Source of the DNA: Kitasatospora sp. MAA4
Lineage (GTDB): Bacteria > Actinomycetota > Actinomycetes > Streptomycetales > Streptomycetaceae
Direction: 5' to 3'
Length of the DNA: 64,000 bases
Assembly (NCBI RefSeq): GCF_029893355.1
Contig: NZ_JARZAI010000015.1
Span: 124,001 to 188,000, forward strand
The position numbers and the translations under genes are program-made. Below, piece after piece: positions 17,435-25,684 of this stretch. Below the pieces are notes generated by a model. The model did not search any database. It was not told the DNA's origin and worked only from the letters and a program-made list of their open reading frames with translations. The stretch's first letter is position 1, and each line of letters starts with the position of its first letter.

Positions 17435-18755
17435 CCTCGGAGCGGTACTCCTCCCACTCCTGGCGCTTGTTGCGCAGGAAGAAGTCGAACACGTGCTCGC
17501 CGAGGGTTTCGGCGACCAGTTCGCTGCGCTGCATCAGGTCGATCGCTTCGCCGAGGTTCTGCGGCATGGGCTGGATGCCCATCGCGCGGCGCTCGGCGTC
17601 GGAGAGGGCCCAGACGTCGTCGTCGGCGCCCGGGGGGAGCTCGTAGCCCTCCTCGATGCCCTTGAGGCCGGCGGCGAGGGTGACGGCGTAGGCGAGGTAG
17701 GGGTTGCAGCCGGTGTCCAGCGAGCGGACCTCGATGCGGGTGGAGCCCTGCTTGCCGGGCTTGTACATCGGGACCCGGATCAGCGCGGAGCGGTTGTTGT
17801 GGCCCCAGCAGATGTACGAGGGGGCCTCGCCGCCGGCGCCCGCCGTGCGCTGCGAGCCGCCCCAGATCCTCTTGTACGAGTTGACCCACTGGTTGGTGAC
17901 GGCGGCGGTCTCGGCGGCGTGCCGCAGCAGGCCGGCGATGAAGGAGCGGCCGACCTTGGAGAGCTGGTACTCGGCGCCGGTCTCGTGGAAGGCGTTGCGG
18001 TCGCCCTCGAAGAGCGAGAGGTGGGTGTGCATGCCCGAGCCGGGGTGCTGGGAGAACGGCTTCGGCATGAAGCTGGCGTGCACGCCCTGCTCCAGCGCGA
18101 CCTCCTTCATGACCAGCCGGAAGGTCATGATGTTGTCGGCGGTGGAGAGCGCGTCGGCGTAGCGCAGGTCGATCTCCTGCTGGCCGGGGGCGCCCTCGTG
18201 GTGCGAGAACTCGACGGAGATGCCCATCGACTCCAGCATGGTGATCGCCTGGCGCCGGAAGTCGTGGCCCACCCCGCGCGGGGTGTGGTCGAAGTAGCCG
18301 GACTGGTCGGCGGGCTCGGGCGGGGTGCCGTCGTGCGGGAGGTTCTTGAGCAGGAAGAACTCGATCTCGGGGTGGGTGTAGAAGGTGAACCCGAGCGCGG
18401 AGGCCTTCTCCAAGGTGCGCTTGAGGACGAAGCGCGGGTCGGCGTAGGAGGGGGAACCGTCCGGCATCATGATGTCGCAGAACATCCGGGCAGTGCCGGG
18501 CGTCTCCGAGCGCCAGGGCAGTATCTGGAAGGTGGTCGGGTCCGGCTTGGCGATCATGTCGGACTCGTACACCCGGGCGAATCCCTCGATCGCCGAGCCG
18601 TCGAAGCCGATGCCCTCCTCGAAGGCCTGCTCCAACTCGGCCGGGGCGACCGCCACCGACTTGAGGAAGCCGAGCACATCGGTGAACCACAGCCGGACGA
18701 ACCGGATGTCACGCTCTTCGAGCGTACGAAGCACGAACTCCTGCTGCTTGCCCAT
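17394..18755 (-). CDS. glnA2: Glutamine synthetase-like enzyme, GlnA2 type (gamma-glutamylpolyamine synthetase candidate)
   Basis: 453 residues. ATG at 18755 with AGGTGAGA about 10 nt upstream is chosen; an upstream frame extension lacks an RBS. GS motifs are present: DGSAIEGF, EIEFFLL, HHEGAPGQQEIDLRY, GSGMHTHLSLF, NRSALIRVP and a TRIEVRSLD region. The C-terminus differs from true GlnA and lacks the Tyr adenylylation loop. Length and position beside glnE and nadE match what I recall of S. coelicolor GlnA2 (SCO2241), reported as gamma-glutamylating polyamines rather than ammonia. Function here is inferred from that resemblance. Confidence 0.85.
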   Translation of the reverse strand: MGKQQEFVLRTLEERDIRFVRLWFTDVLGFLKSVAVAPAELEQAFEEGIGFDGSAIEGFARVYESDMIAKPDPTTFQILPWRSETPGTARMFCDIMMPDGSPSYADPRFVLKRTLEKASALGFTFYTHPEIEFFLLKNLPHDGTPPEPADQSGYFDHTPRGVGHDFRRQAITMLESMGISVEFSHHEGAPGQQEIDLRYADALSTADNIMTFRLVMKEVALEQGVHASFMPKPFSQHPGSGMHTHLSLFEGDRNAFHETGAEYQLSKVGRSFIAGLLRHAAETAAVTNQWVNSYKRIWGGSQRTAGAGGEAPSYICWGHNNRSALIRVPMYKPGKQGSTRIEVRSLDTGCNPYLAYAVTLAAGLKGIEEGYELPPGADDDVWALSDAERRAMGIQPMPQNLGEAIDLMQRSELVAETLGEHVFDFFLRNKRQEWEEYRSEVTPFELRKNLQVL

Positions 18756-18936
18756 GGGGACAGTCTCACCTCTGCTCTTTACGTTCGTGTTACGCCTGTG
18801 GCGATGCCAGCGCACTCCACTGGGACGTATGCACTATTGGCCCCATCATCGCGGATGCACGGGCCCGCGGGCACCCAGGGCGGATGAACAGGTGGTTCGC
18901 GCTCGCCCCGACCCCCCATAGCGTCAGAACGACGAT

Positions 18937-18942
18937 TAGACT
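18937..18942 (+). promoter_or_regulatory. Putative -10 of a leaderless nadE transcript
   Basis: TAGACT ends 6 nt before the nadE ATG and no Shine-Dalgarno sequence lies in between. This spacing predicts transcription starting at or next to the A of ATG. No clear -35 was seen. Confidence 0.5.
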
Positions 18943-18948
18943 GCCGAC

Positions 18949-20703
18949 ATGCCCGGTCTCCGCATCGCCCTGAGCCAGCTCGACCCCTCCGTCGGCGACA
19001 TCGCGCACAACAGTGAGCAGGTGGTGCGCTGGACCAGGCGCGCCGCCGAGCGCGGTGCGCAACTGGTCGCGTTCCCCGAGATGGCCCTGACCGGGTATCC
19101 GGTCGAGGACCTCGCGCTGCGCCGATCGTTCGTGGAGGCCTCCCGGGCCGCCCTGGTTGAGCTGGCCGCCCGGCTGGCCGCCGAGGGCCTGGGTGAGCTG
19201 CCCGTCGTGGTCGGCTATCTCGGCCGCTCCGAACGGGAGTCCCCCAAGCTCGGCCGACCGGCCGGCTCGCCGCAGAACTGCGCGGCCGTACTGCACCGCG
19301 GCACGGTGGCCACCCGGTTCGCCAAGCACCACCTGCCCAACTACGGCGTCTTCGACGAGTACCGCTACTTCGTCCCCGGCGACCAGCTCTCGGTGCTGCG
19401 CCTGCACGGCGTGGACGTCGCGCTGGCGATCTGCGAGGACATCTGGCAGGACGGCGGCCGGGTCACCGCCGCCCGGGAGGCCGGCGCCGGCCTGCTGCTG
19501 GTGATCAACGGTTCGCCCTACGAGCGCAACAAGGACGACCAGCGCCTGGAGCTCGTCCAGCGCCGGGCCGCCGAGGCGGGCTGCACGCTCGCGTACCTGA
19601 ACATGGTCGGCGCGCAGGACGAGCTGGTCTTCGACGGCGACTCGCTCGTTGTCGGCGCGGACGGCCAAGTACTGTCCCGCGCACCGCAGTTCGAGGAGAG
19701 CCTGGTCGTCCTGGACCTGGAACTGCCGGCTGCGACCTCGGACCACACCGACGGGCTGCTGCTCAGCGACGGCCTGCACCTGGTCCGTACCGAACTCGGC
19801 GGCGAGCAGGACGAGTTGGCACCGATCGGGGCAAGCGCGCAGATCGCGCCGCGGATCGACGACGAAGCGGAGATCTACGCCGCGCTGGTCTCCGGCACCC
19901 GGGCGTACGTACGCAAGAACGGCTTCAAGTCGGTGCTGATCGGCCTCTCCGGCGGCATCGACTCGGCACTGGTCGCCGCCATCGCGGTGGACGCGGTCGG
20001 CGCCGAGAACGTGCACTGCGTGTCGATGCCCAGCCGCTACTCCTCGCAGCACTCCCGGGACGACGCCGCCGAGTTGGCCCGCCGCACCGGCCTGAACTTC
20101 CGCACCGTCCCGATCACCCCGATGTTCGACGCCTACATGGGCGCGCTCGGGCTGACCGGCCTGGCCGAGGAGAACCTGCAGTCCCGGCTGCGCGGCACGC
20201 TGCTGATGGCGATCTCCAACCAGGAGGGCCACCTCGTCCTCGCGCCGGGCAACAAGAGCGAGTTGGCGGTCGGCTACTCGACCCTCTACGGCGACTCGGT
20301 GGGCGCCTACGGCCCGATCAAGGACGTCTACAAGTCGCTGATCTTCCGGCTCGCGAACTGGCGCAACGAGGCGGCGGCCGAGCGCGGCGAGACCCCGCCG
20401 ATCCCGGAGAACACCATCCTCAAGCCGCCCAGCGCCGAGTTGAGGCCGGATCAGGTGGACAGCGACTCGCTGCCCGACTACGACCTGCTGGACTCGATCC
20501 TGGACGCCTACATCGAGGGCGACCAGGGCCGCGACGCCATCGTGGCGCTGGGCTTCGAGGCGGCCGTGGTGGACCGGGTGGTGCGGCTGGTGGACACCGC
20601 CGAGTACAAGCGCCGGCAGTACCCGCCGGGCCCGAAGATCTCCGCGAAGGGCTTCGGGCGCGACCGTCGGCTGCCGATCACCAACGGCTGGCGGCGCGGC
20701 TGA
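18949..20703 (+). CDS. nadE: Glutamine-hydrolysing NAD+ synthase
   Basis: 584 residues. The N-terminal nitrilase-type glutaminase domain carries the triad Glu44 (FPEMALTGY), Lys126 (KHHLPNYG) and Cys162 (ICEDIWQ). The C-terminal NAD-synthetase domain carries the pyrophosphate loop SGGIDS at 334-339. It converts nicotinic acid adenine dinucleotide to NAD+ with glutamine-derived ammonia and ATP, in the cytoplasm. The start has no RBS but has a -10-like hexamer at leaderless spacing. Its stop codon overlaps the first base of a 188-bp inverted-repeat element. Confidence 0.95.
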   Translation: MPGLRIALSQLDPSVGDIAHNSEQVVRWTRRAAERGAQLVAFPEMALTGYPVEDLALRRSFVEASRAALVELAARLAAEGLGELPVVVGYLGRSERESPKLGRPAGSPQNCAAVLHRGTVATRFAKHHLPNYGVFDEYRYFVPGDQLSVLRLHGVDVALAICEDIWQDGGRVTAAREAGAGLLLVINGSPYERNKDDQRLELVQRRAAEAGCTLAYLNMVGAQDELVFDGDSLVVGADGQVLSRAPQFEESLVVLDLELPAATSDHTDGLLLSDGLHLVRTELGGEQDELAPIGASAQIAPRIDDEAEIYAALVSGTRAYVRKNGFKSVLIGLSGGIDSALVAAIAVDAVGAENVHCVSMPSRYSSQHSRDDAAELARRTGLNFRTVPITPMFDAYMGALGLTGLAEENLQSRLRGTLLMAISNQEGHLVLAPGNKSELAVGYSTLYGDSVGAYGPIKDVYKSLIFRLANWRNEAAAERGETPPIPENTILKPPSAELRPDQVDSDSLPDYDLLDSILDAYIEGDQGRDAIVALGFEAAVVDRVVRLVDTAEYKRRQYPPGPKISAKGFGRDRRLPITNGWRRG

Positions 20704-20890
20704 GACCGACCGGCAAATGGTGGGTGGGTGAAGGAGCGGCGTCCGGGCCGAGTCTGGGCGGTGCCGACGAAGGAGTCCATGCGGAGCATCGGCGACTGAG
20801 GAGAAGCCGTCCAAGGGGGCACCTCCCGCCCGAAGGGTGGGGGAGAGAGTCCGGGCGCCGCGACGCCGCCCACCATTTGCCGGTCGGTCT
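20703..20890. repeat. 188-bp intergenic element with perfect 22-bp terminal inverted repeats
   Basis: Bases 20703-20724 and 20869-20890 are exact reverse complements (starting AGACCGACCGG, ending CCGGTCGGTCT). The interior is GC-rich with a secondary hairpin CTCCCGCCC/GGGTGGGGGAG near 20823-20845 and further imperfect symmetry just inside the ends. It fills the gap between the convergent nadE and EEP-family genes almost exactly. No target-site duplication is evident. It may be a MITE-like element or a long-stem bidirectional terminator. Confidence 0.75.
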
Positions 20891-20893
20891 GCG

Positions 20894-21919
20894 TCAGTAG
20901 CGGTAGTCGGCGGCGATCGCGCGGTGGTCGCTGCCGTCGGCCGGCAGCACCCAGGAGTCGGTGGGGGCCAGGCCGCGGCTCATGATCTGGTCGATCCGCG
21001 CCATCGGGAAGGCGGACGGCCAGCTGAAGCCGAACCCGGCGCCCGCGGTGCCCTGGGCCGAGCGCAGTTGCGAGGTGAGCGGGGCCAGGCTGCGGTCGTT
21101 CATGGTCCCGTTCATGTCGCCGAGCAGCAGTACCTTCTTCAGCTCCTCGGCCTGGATGGCGTCGCCCAGCGCCTGCGCGCTGACGTCGCGCTGGTCCGCG
21201 GTGAATCCCGCGTCGAACTTCACCCGGACGGACGGCATGTGCGCGACGTACACCGCGACCGGCCCCTTCGGGGTGGTCACCTGGGTGCGGAAGGCCCTGG
21301 TCCAGCCGATCTTGATGTCCACCACCCGGGTGTCCGCGATCGGGTACTTCGACCAGAGCCCGACGGTGCCCTCCACCACGTGGTACGGGTACGCGGCGGC
21401 CAGGCCCGACTCGTAGACCGGCAGTGCGGTGCCGGCCAGCTCCTCCAGCGCGACGATCTGCGCCCCGGAGCCGGTCACCAGCTTCACCGTGCCGGCCGGG
21501 TCGGTGTTGCCGGCCTCGACGTTGTGGGTGAGGACCGTGAAGTCGCCCTTCCCGGTGCTCTTGTCACTGAGCAGGCCGCCGAACAGGTTCACCCAGACGG
21601 CCGCCGGCAGCAGCAGCGCCAGCAGCGCGGTCGCCGAGCGGCGCCAGAGCGCGAACCCGAGCAGCACCGGGACGACCAGGAGGCCGAACCACGGCAGGAA
21701 GGTCTCCAGCAGGCTGCCGAGGTTGCCGACCGAGTTCGGCAGCTGCGCGTGGAAGGCCAGCAGCACAGCGATCAGCACGGCGAGCGCGGCCAGCACCCGG
21801 CCGCGCCGCCAGGTGGAGCGGCCCCGGCGGTCGGGCCCCCAGCTCCACCGGCCGGGCGGGCTCTGGACGGGCTGCTCGGCGCCGTCCGTCGGTGCCCATG
21901 CTTCGCCGGCCTGCGTCAT
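20894..21919 (-). CDS. Membrane-anchored endonuclease/exonuclease/phosphatase (EEP) family protein
   Basis: 341 residues. A polar N-terminus is followed by three membrane segments (about 40-115), then an EEP domain: THNVEAG, QIVALEELAG (metal-binding Glu), LLLGDMNG (Asp and Asn) and SDHRAI (catalytic His). The catalytic domain should face the outside. Family members cleave phosphodiesters of nucleic acids, sphingomyelin or phosphoinositides; the substrate cannot be told here. ATG at 21919 is preceded by AAGGGG. Confidence 0.85.
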   Translation of the reverse strand: MTQAGEAWAPTDGAEQPVQSPPGRWSWGPDRRGRSTWRRGRVLAALAVLIAVLLAFHAQLPNSVGNLGSLLETFLPWFGLLVVPVLLGFALWRRSATALLALLLPAAVWVNLFGGLLSDKSTGKGDFTVLTHNVEAGNTDPAGTVKLVTGSGAQIVALEELAGTALPVYESGLAAAYPYHVVEGTVGLWSKYPIADTRVVDIKIGWTRAFRTQVTTPKGPVAVYVAHMPSVRVKFDAGFTADQRDVSAQALGDAIQAEELKKVLLLGDMNGTMNDRSLAPLTSQLRSAQGTAGAGFGFSWPSAFPMARIDQIMSRGLAPTDSWVLPADGSDHRAIAADYRY

Positions 21920-22048
21920 ACCGTGACCCCTTGGTGCTCGCGTACTGTCCGGGCCGTGCCGAGTTTCGGCGCAAATGATCGGATTCTCGGCCCAGCCTAT
22001 GACGGGACAGACGCTCGACCGGTCACCCGCAGTTCCGGCACGGCCGGA

Positions 22049-22708
22049 TCAGCGCGCGGCGGCGTGGGCCGGGCCGCCGAGACCGGAGAGCAGCGCGTCC
22101 ACCATGGTGACGGGGAGCGCGGGGTCGTCCAGCGGCGAGTCGTCCCACAGGACGGTGCGCACCAGCATCGCCCCGACCAGCATCTCGGCCAGCAGGTCGA
22201 GATCGAGGTCCGCGCGGAACTCGCCGGAGGCGACGCCCCGCCGGGCCACGTCCCGGATCACCTGGCGCCGGCGCTGGATCACCCGGTCGTAGTACACGGA
22301 CTTCAGCTCGGGCAGCGAGTGCAGCTGGTGGAAGATGACCATCAGCACCCAGCGCGAGCGCTTGTCCAGCCCGCGGCGCCGCATGTACTCCAGGGTCTCG
22401 ATCAGATCCTGCCGGGCGCTGCTGCCGCTCAGCTCGGGCTCCGGGGTCTCCAGCCGGACGACGGCGTCGACCAGCAGGGCCTCCTTGTTGGGCCAGCGCC
22501 GGTAGATGGTCGCCTTGCCGACCCCGGCGGCCTGGGCGATGCCCTCGATGGTCAGGTCCCCGAGTCCCGCACCCTCCATCATCAGCCGCTCGATGGCCGC
22601 GAAGATGGCCTGCTCCGCCGCCTCCGAGCGCGGACGCCCCCGCCGTGGCGCCGCGCAGTGCGGCTCCACGGCGAGGGCGCTGGGAGGGGTCTGACGATCC
22701 GTGTCCAT
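22049..22708 (-). CDS. TetR-family transcriptional repressor of the adjacent efflux gene
   Basis: 219 residues. ATG at 22708 has GGAG upstream; the in-frame ATG at 22723 has none. A TetR helix-turn-helix spans about residues 40-75 (TIEGIAQAAGVGKATIYRRWPNKEAL split over the three helices). The C-terminal half is a ligand-binding helical domain. It is second in a leftward operon behind the MFS exporter, only 23 bp after its stop, so it probably binds the palindromes upstream of that gene and is released by an exporter substrate. Confidence 0.9.
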   Translation of the reverse strand: MDTDRQTPPSALAVEPHCAAPRRGRPRSEAAEQAIFAAIERLMMEGAGLGDLTIEGIAQAAGVGKATIYRRWPNKEALLVDAVVRLETPEPELSGSSARQDLIETLEYMRRRGLDKRSRWVLMVIFHQLHSLPELKSVYYDRVIQRRRQVIRDVARRGVASGEFRADLDLDLLAEMLVGAMLVRTVLWDDSPLDDPALPVTMVDALLSGLGGPAHAAAR

Positions 22709-22731
22709 GTCACCATTCTCCATCGGACCGG

Positions 22732-24351
22732 TCAGGCCTTCGCCTGCCGCACCGGTTCGGCGACGCGGGAAGCCTCCGCGGGGGCGGCCGGGCCGCCGGC
22801 CGGAGCGCCGGGCACCTTGGCGGGCAGGAAGAACCAGGCCAGCAGCGCGCCGGCCAGCGTCACCCCGGCCGACAGGCCCGCCACCACGTGCATGGCGTGG
22901 ATGAAGGAGTCGTACGCCGGGTGGACCAGCGCCTGGCCCTTGGGGCCGAGCGCGCCCGCGACGCCGAGGGTGGCCTCGATCGACTCGCCGGCCGTCTGCC
23001 GCATGCCCGCCGGCAGCGCGCTCAGGTGGTCGCTGATGCCGTTGCGGTAGACGGTGGAGAGCACCGCGCCGAGCACCGCGACCCCGAGCGAGCCGCCGAC
23101 CTGGCGGAAGGTGTTGTTCAGCGCGGAGCCCGCGCCGGCCTTCTCGCGGGGCAGCGAGCCCATGATGGCGACGGTCACCGGCGGCATCACGTGCGCCATG
23201 CCGGCGCCCATCACGAACCCGATCACCTCCAGCACCCAGATCGGGGTGTCGGTGCCGAGCAGCAGGTAGCCGAGGAAGGCGATCGCGATCAGCGCCATGC
23301 CGCCGGCGCAGGTGGCGCGAACCCCGAGACGGTCCACCACCAGCCGGGCCCGCGGCGCGAAGAGCAGCTGGGCGACGGCCAGCGGCAGCATCAGCGCGCC
23401 CGCCGCCAGCGGGCTGTAGCCGCGCACGCTCTGGGTGTAGAAGACGCCGAAGAACGAGACGCCCATGAGCGCGAAGAAGACCATCCCGACCACGGTCACC
23501 GAGGTGGAGAACGCCCTGTTGCGGAACCAGGTGACGTCCAGCGCCGGGTGGCTGGTCCGCTTCTCGTGCAGGACGAAGGCGACCAGCGCGGCCACGCCGA
23601 TGAGCACCGGGACGACGGCCTCGGGGGCGGTGACGGAGGCCAGGTCGCCGCCCTTGATGATGCCGTAGATCAGCGCGACCAGGCCGACGATGGAGAGCAG
23701 TACGCCGATCGGGTCGAGCTTGCCGGGGTTCGGGTCCTTGGAGTCCGGGACCAGCACGAACATCAGGACCAGGGCGACCGCCACGATCGGCACGTTGATC
23801 AGGAAGACCGAGCCCCACCAGAAGTGCTCGATCAGCAGGCCGCCGGTGATCGGGCCGATCGCGATGGCCAGGCCCACGGCGCCGGCCCAGATGCCGATCG
23901 CCTTCGGCTGCTCGCTGCGCTCGAAGACGTTCATGATGATGGCCAGCGTGGCGGGCATCACGAAGGCGCCGCCGAGGCCCATCACGGCGCGGAAGCTGAT
24001 CAGCTCCCCGGGACCGGTGGCGAGCGCGGAGAGCAGCGAGCCCAGGCCGAACACCAGCATGCCCGCGAGCAGCGCCTTCTTGCGGCCGAAGCGGTCACCG
24101 AGCAGGCCGGAGGTGAAGAGCAGGCCGGCGAAGACCAGGGTGTAGGAGTTGATCGCCCATTCGAGGTCGCTCTGGGTGGCGCCCAGACCCACCGGAGCCG
24201 GGGTCGCGATGGTCTTCATCGCCACGTTGAGGATCGAGTTGTCCAGCACGACGACCAGCAGCGCGAGGACCAGCGTGCTCAGGATGACCCAGCGGCGGCG
24301 GTGGATGGCTTCCGGCACGCGCGGTGGCGCGGCGGCTACGGCAGTGGTCAT
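22732..24351 (-). CDS. MFS multidrug efflux transporter, DHA2 (EmrB/QacA) type
   Basis: 539 residues with about 14 membrane helices. ATG at 24351 follows GGGGAA; the long upstream extension is not needed. DHA2 markers include VVVLDNSILNVAMKTI (motif D1), GDRFGRKKAL (motif A) and an antiporter-type motif C region GPITGGLL. It would export drugs by proton antiport. The coupled TetR gene and two palindromes upstream point to substrate-induced derepression. Confidence 0.9.
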   Translation of the reverse strand: MTTAVAAAPPRVPEAIHRRRWVILSTLVLALLVVVLDNSILNVAMKTIATPAPVGLGATQSDLEWAINSYTLVFAGLLFTSGLLGDRFGRKKALLAGMLVFGLGSLLSALATGPGELISFRAVMGLGGAFVMPATLAIIMNVFERSEQPKAIGIWAGAVGLAIAIGPITGGLLIEHFWWGSVFLINVPIVAVALVLMFVLVPDSKDPNPGKLDPIGVLLSIVGLVALIYGIIKGGDLASVTAPEAVVPVLIGVAALVAFVLHEKRTSHPALDVTWFRNRAFSTSVTVVGMVFFALMGVSFFGVFYTQSVRGYSPLAAGALMLPLAVAQLLFAPRARLVVDRLGVRATCAGGMALIAIAFLGYLLLGTDTPIWVLEVIGFVMGAGMAHVMPPVTVAIMGSLPREKAGAGSALNNTFRQVGGSLGVAVLGAVLSTVYRNGISDHLSALPAGMRQTAGESIEATLGVAGALGPKGQALVHPAYDSFIHAMHVVAGLSAGVTLAGALLAWFFLPAKVPGAPAGGPAAPAEASRVAEPVRQAKA

Positions 24352-24387
24352 ACGTGTTCCCCGTCCGGGACGAAAGTGCTCCTGCTC

Positions 24388-24409
24388 TACGAGACGCGCT
24401 CGTCTCGTA
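24388..24409. promoter_or_regulatory. TetR operator palindrome 1
   Basis: Perfect 9-bp arms TACGAGACG (24388-24396) and CGTCTCGTA (24401-24409) around CGCT, 37 bp upstream of the MFS start. Geometry fits a TetR-dimer site. Confidence 0.75.
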
Positions 24410-24433
24410 AATCCTCTCTCAGCGTAGCCGCTT

Positions 24434-24460
24434 TTCGATACGAGACAGACCCGTATCGAA
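24434..24460. promoter_or_regulatory. TetR operator palindrome 2
   Basis: Perfect 9-bp arms TTCGATACG (24434-24442) and CGTATCGAA (24452-24460) with a 9-bp spacer. ATACGAGAC in its left half matches the left half of palindrome 1, so the two may be bound by the same repressor. It lies between the MFS and panB starts and could also affect panB. Confidence 0.6.
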
Positions 24461-24576
24461 TAAACATTCGGCAACGGCACGGGTCTTTTGCAGCACCGCG
24501 ACGGCGTGCAAGCATGGAGGGGATCCGGGGACGCCGCACGGCGCCACGAGACGACAACCCTTCAGGAGCCTGTTCC

Positions 24577-25461
24577 ATGAACGCTTCTCCGCTTTCGCCT
24601 GCCCAGACGCCGAACACCCCCTCTGCGCCGGCGGGCACCTCTCTCTACGGCGGGATCACCAACCGCCGCGTCACCGTCCGCGACCTGGCCGCCGCCAAGC
24701 AGCGCGGCGAGCGCTGGGCGATGCTCACCGCCTACGACGCGCTCACCGCCGGCGTCTTCGACGAGGCCGGCATCCCGGTCCTGCTGGTCGGCGACTCGGC
24801 GGGCAACTGCCACCTCGGCTACGAGACGACCGTGCCGGTAACGATGGACCAGATGACGATGCTGTCCGCAGCCGTGGTGCGCGGAACGAAGCGCGCGATG
24901 GTCGTCGGCGACATGCCGTTCGGCTCGTACCAGGAGTCCCCCGCCCAGGCGTTGCACAACGCGGCCCGGCTGATGAAGGAGGCCGGGGTGGGCGCCGTCA
25001 AGCTGGAGGGCGGCGAGCGCAGCGCCCGCACCATCGAGCTGCTGGTCGACGCCGGGGTGCCGGTGATGGCCCACATCGGGCTGACCCCGCAGTCCGTGCA
25101 CGCCTTCGGCGGCTACCCCGTCCAGGGCCGCGGCGACGAGGCGGCGCACAAGCTCCAGCGCGACGCCAAGGCCGTCCAGCAGGCCGGCGCCTTCGCCGTG
25201 GTGCTGGAGGCCGTCCCGGCCGAGCTCGCCGCCCAGGTCACCGCGTCGCTGTCGGTCCCGACCGTCGGCATCGGCGCCGGCCCCGACTGCGACGCCCAGG
25301 TGCTGGTCTGGACGGACATGGCCGGCATGACCGCCGGACGGGTGCCGAAGTTCGTCAAGCAGTACGCCGACCTGCGCGCCGTACTCGGCGACGCCGCACG
25401 GGAGTTCGCCGCGGACGTGTCGGGCGGCAGCTTCCCGGCCGCAGAGCACAGCTTCCACTGA
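24577..25461 (+). CDS. panB: 3-methyl-2-oxobutanoate hydroxymethyltransferase
   Basis: 294 residues, ATG after CAGGAG. The (beta/alpha)8 enzyme motifs are clear: WAMLTAYDALTAGVFDEAGIPVLLVGDSAG, split by the metal-binding Asp of GDS, VVGDMPFGSY, VKLEGG and VMAHIGLTPQS. It transfers a hydroxymethyl group from methylenetetrahydrofolate to ketoisovalerate, the first committed step to pantothenate and CoA. The first 25 residues are a variable Pro/Ser-rich leader. It stands alone, divergent from the efflux operon and followed by a terminator. Confidence 0.95.
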   Translation: MNASPLSPAQTPNTPSAPAGTSLYGGITNRRVTVRDLAAAKQRGERWAMLTAYDALTAGVFDEAGIPVLLVGDSAGNCHLGYETTVPVTMDQMTMLSAAVVRGTKRAMVVGDMPFGSYQESPAQALHNAARLMKEAGVGAVKLEGGERSARTIELLVDAGVPVMAHIGLTPQSVHAFGGYPVQGRGDEAAHKLQRDAKAVQQAGAFAVVLEAVPAELAAQVTASLSVPTVGIGAGPDCDAQVLVWTDMAGMTAGRVPKFVKQYADLRAVLGDAAREFAADVSGGSFPAAEHSFH

Positions 25462-25473
25462 CGGACCGGCAGC

Positions 25474-25508
25474 GACGGCGGAGTGAGGTGGCCACTCACT
25501 CCGCCGTC
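25474..25508. terminator. Terminator hairpin after panB
   Basis: Perfect 13-bp arms at 25474-25486 (GACGGCGGAGTGA) and 25496-25508 (TCACTCCGCCGTC), 12 bp after the panB stop. Confidence 0.75.
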
Positions 25509-25684
25509 GACGGCGTCGCATAAGCTCCGCGCAAGGGGGGCGGCCGACAGTCGTCCGCGCGCCTGTCAGGGCCGTGACCAGGGGTTTTCCACAGCACCAA
25601 CGTCACCGGCGGCATGCCGTCGGCCTTCCTTGTCCCCCTGCGGTGGCAGAACTGCTGCCGGTCGCTCCTCAGGGGAGACAACTG

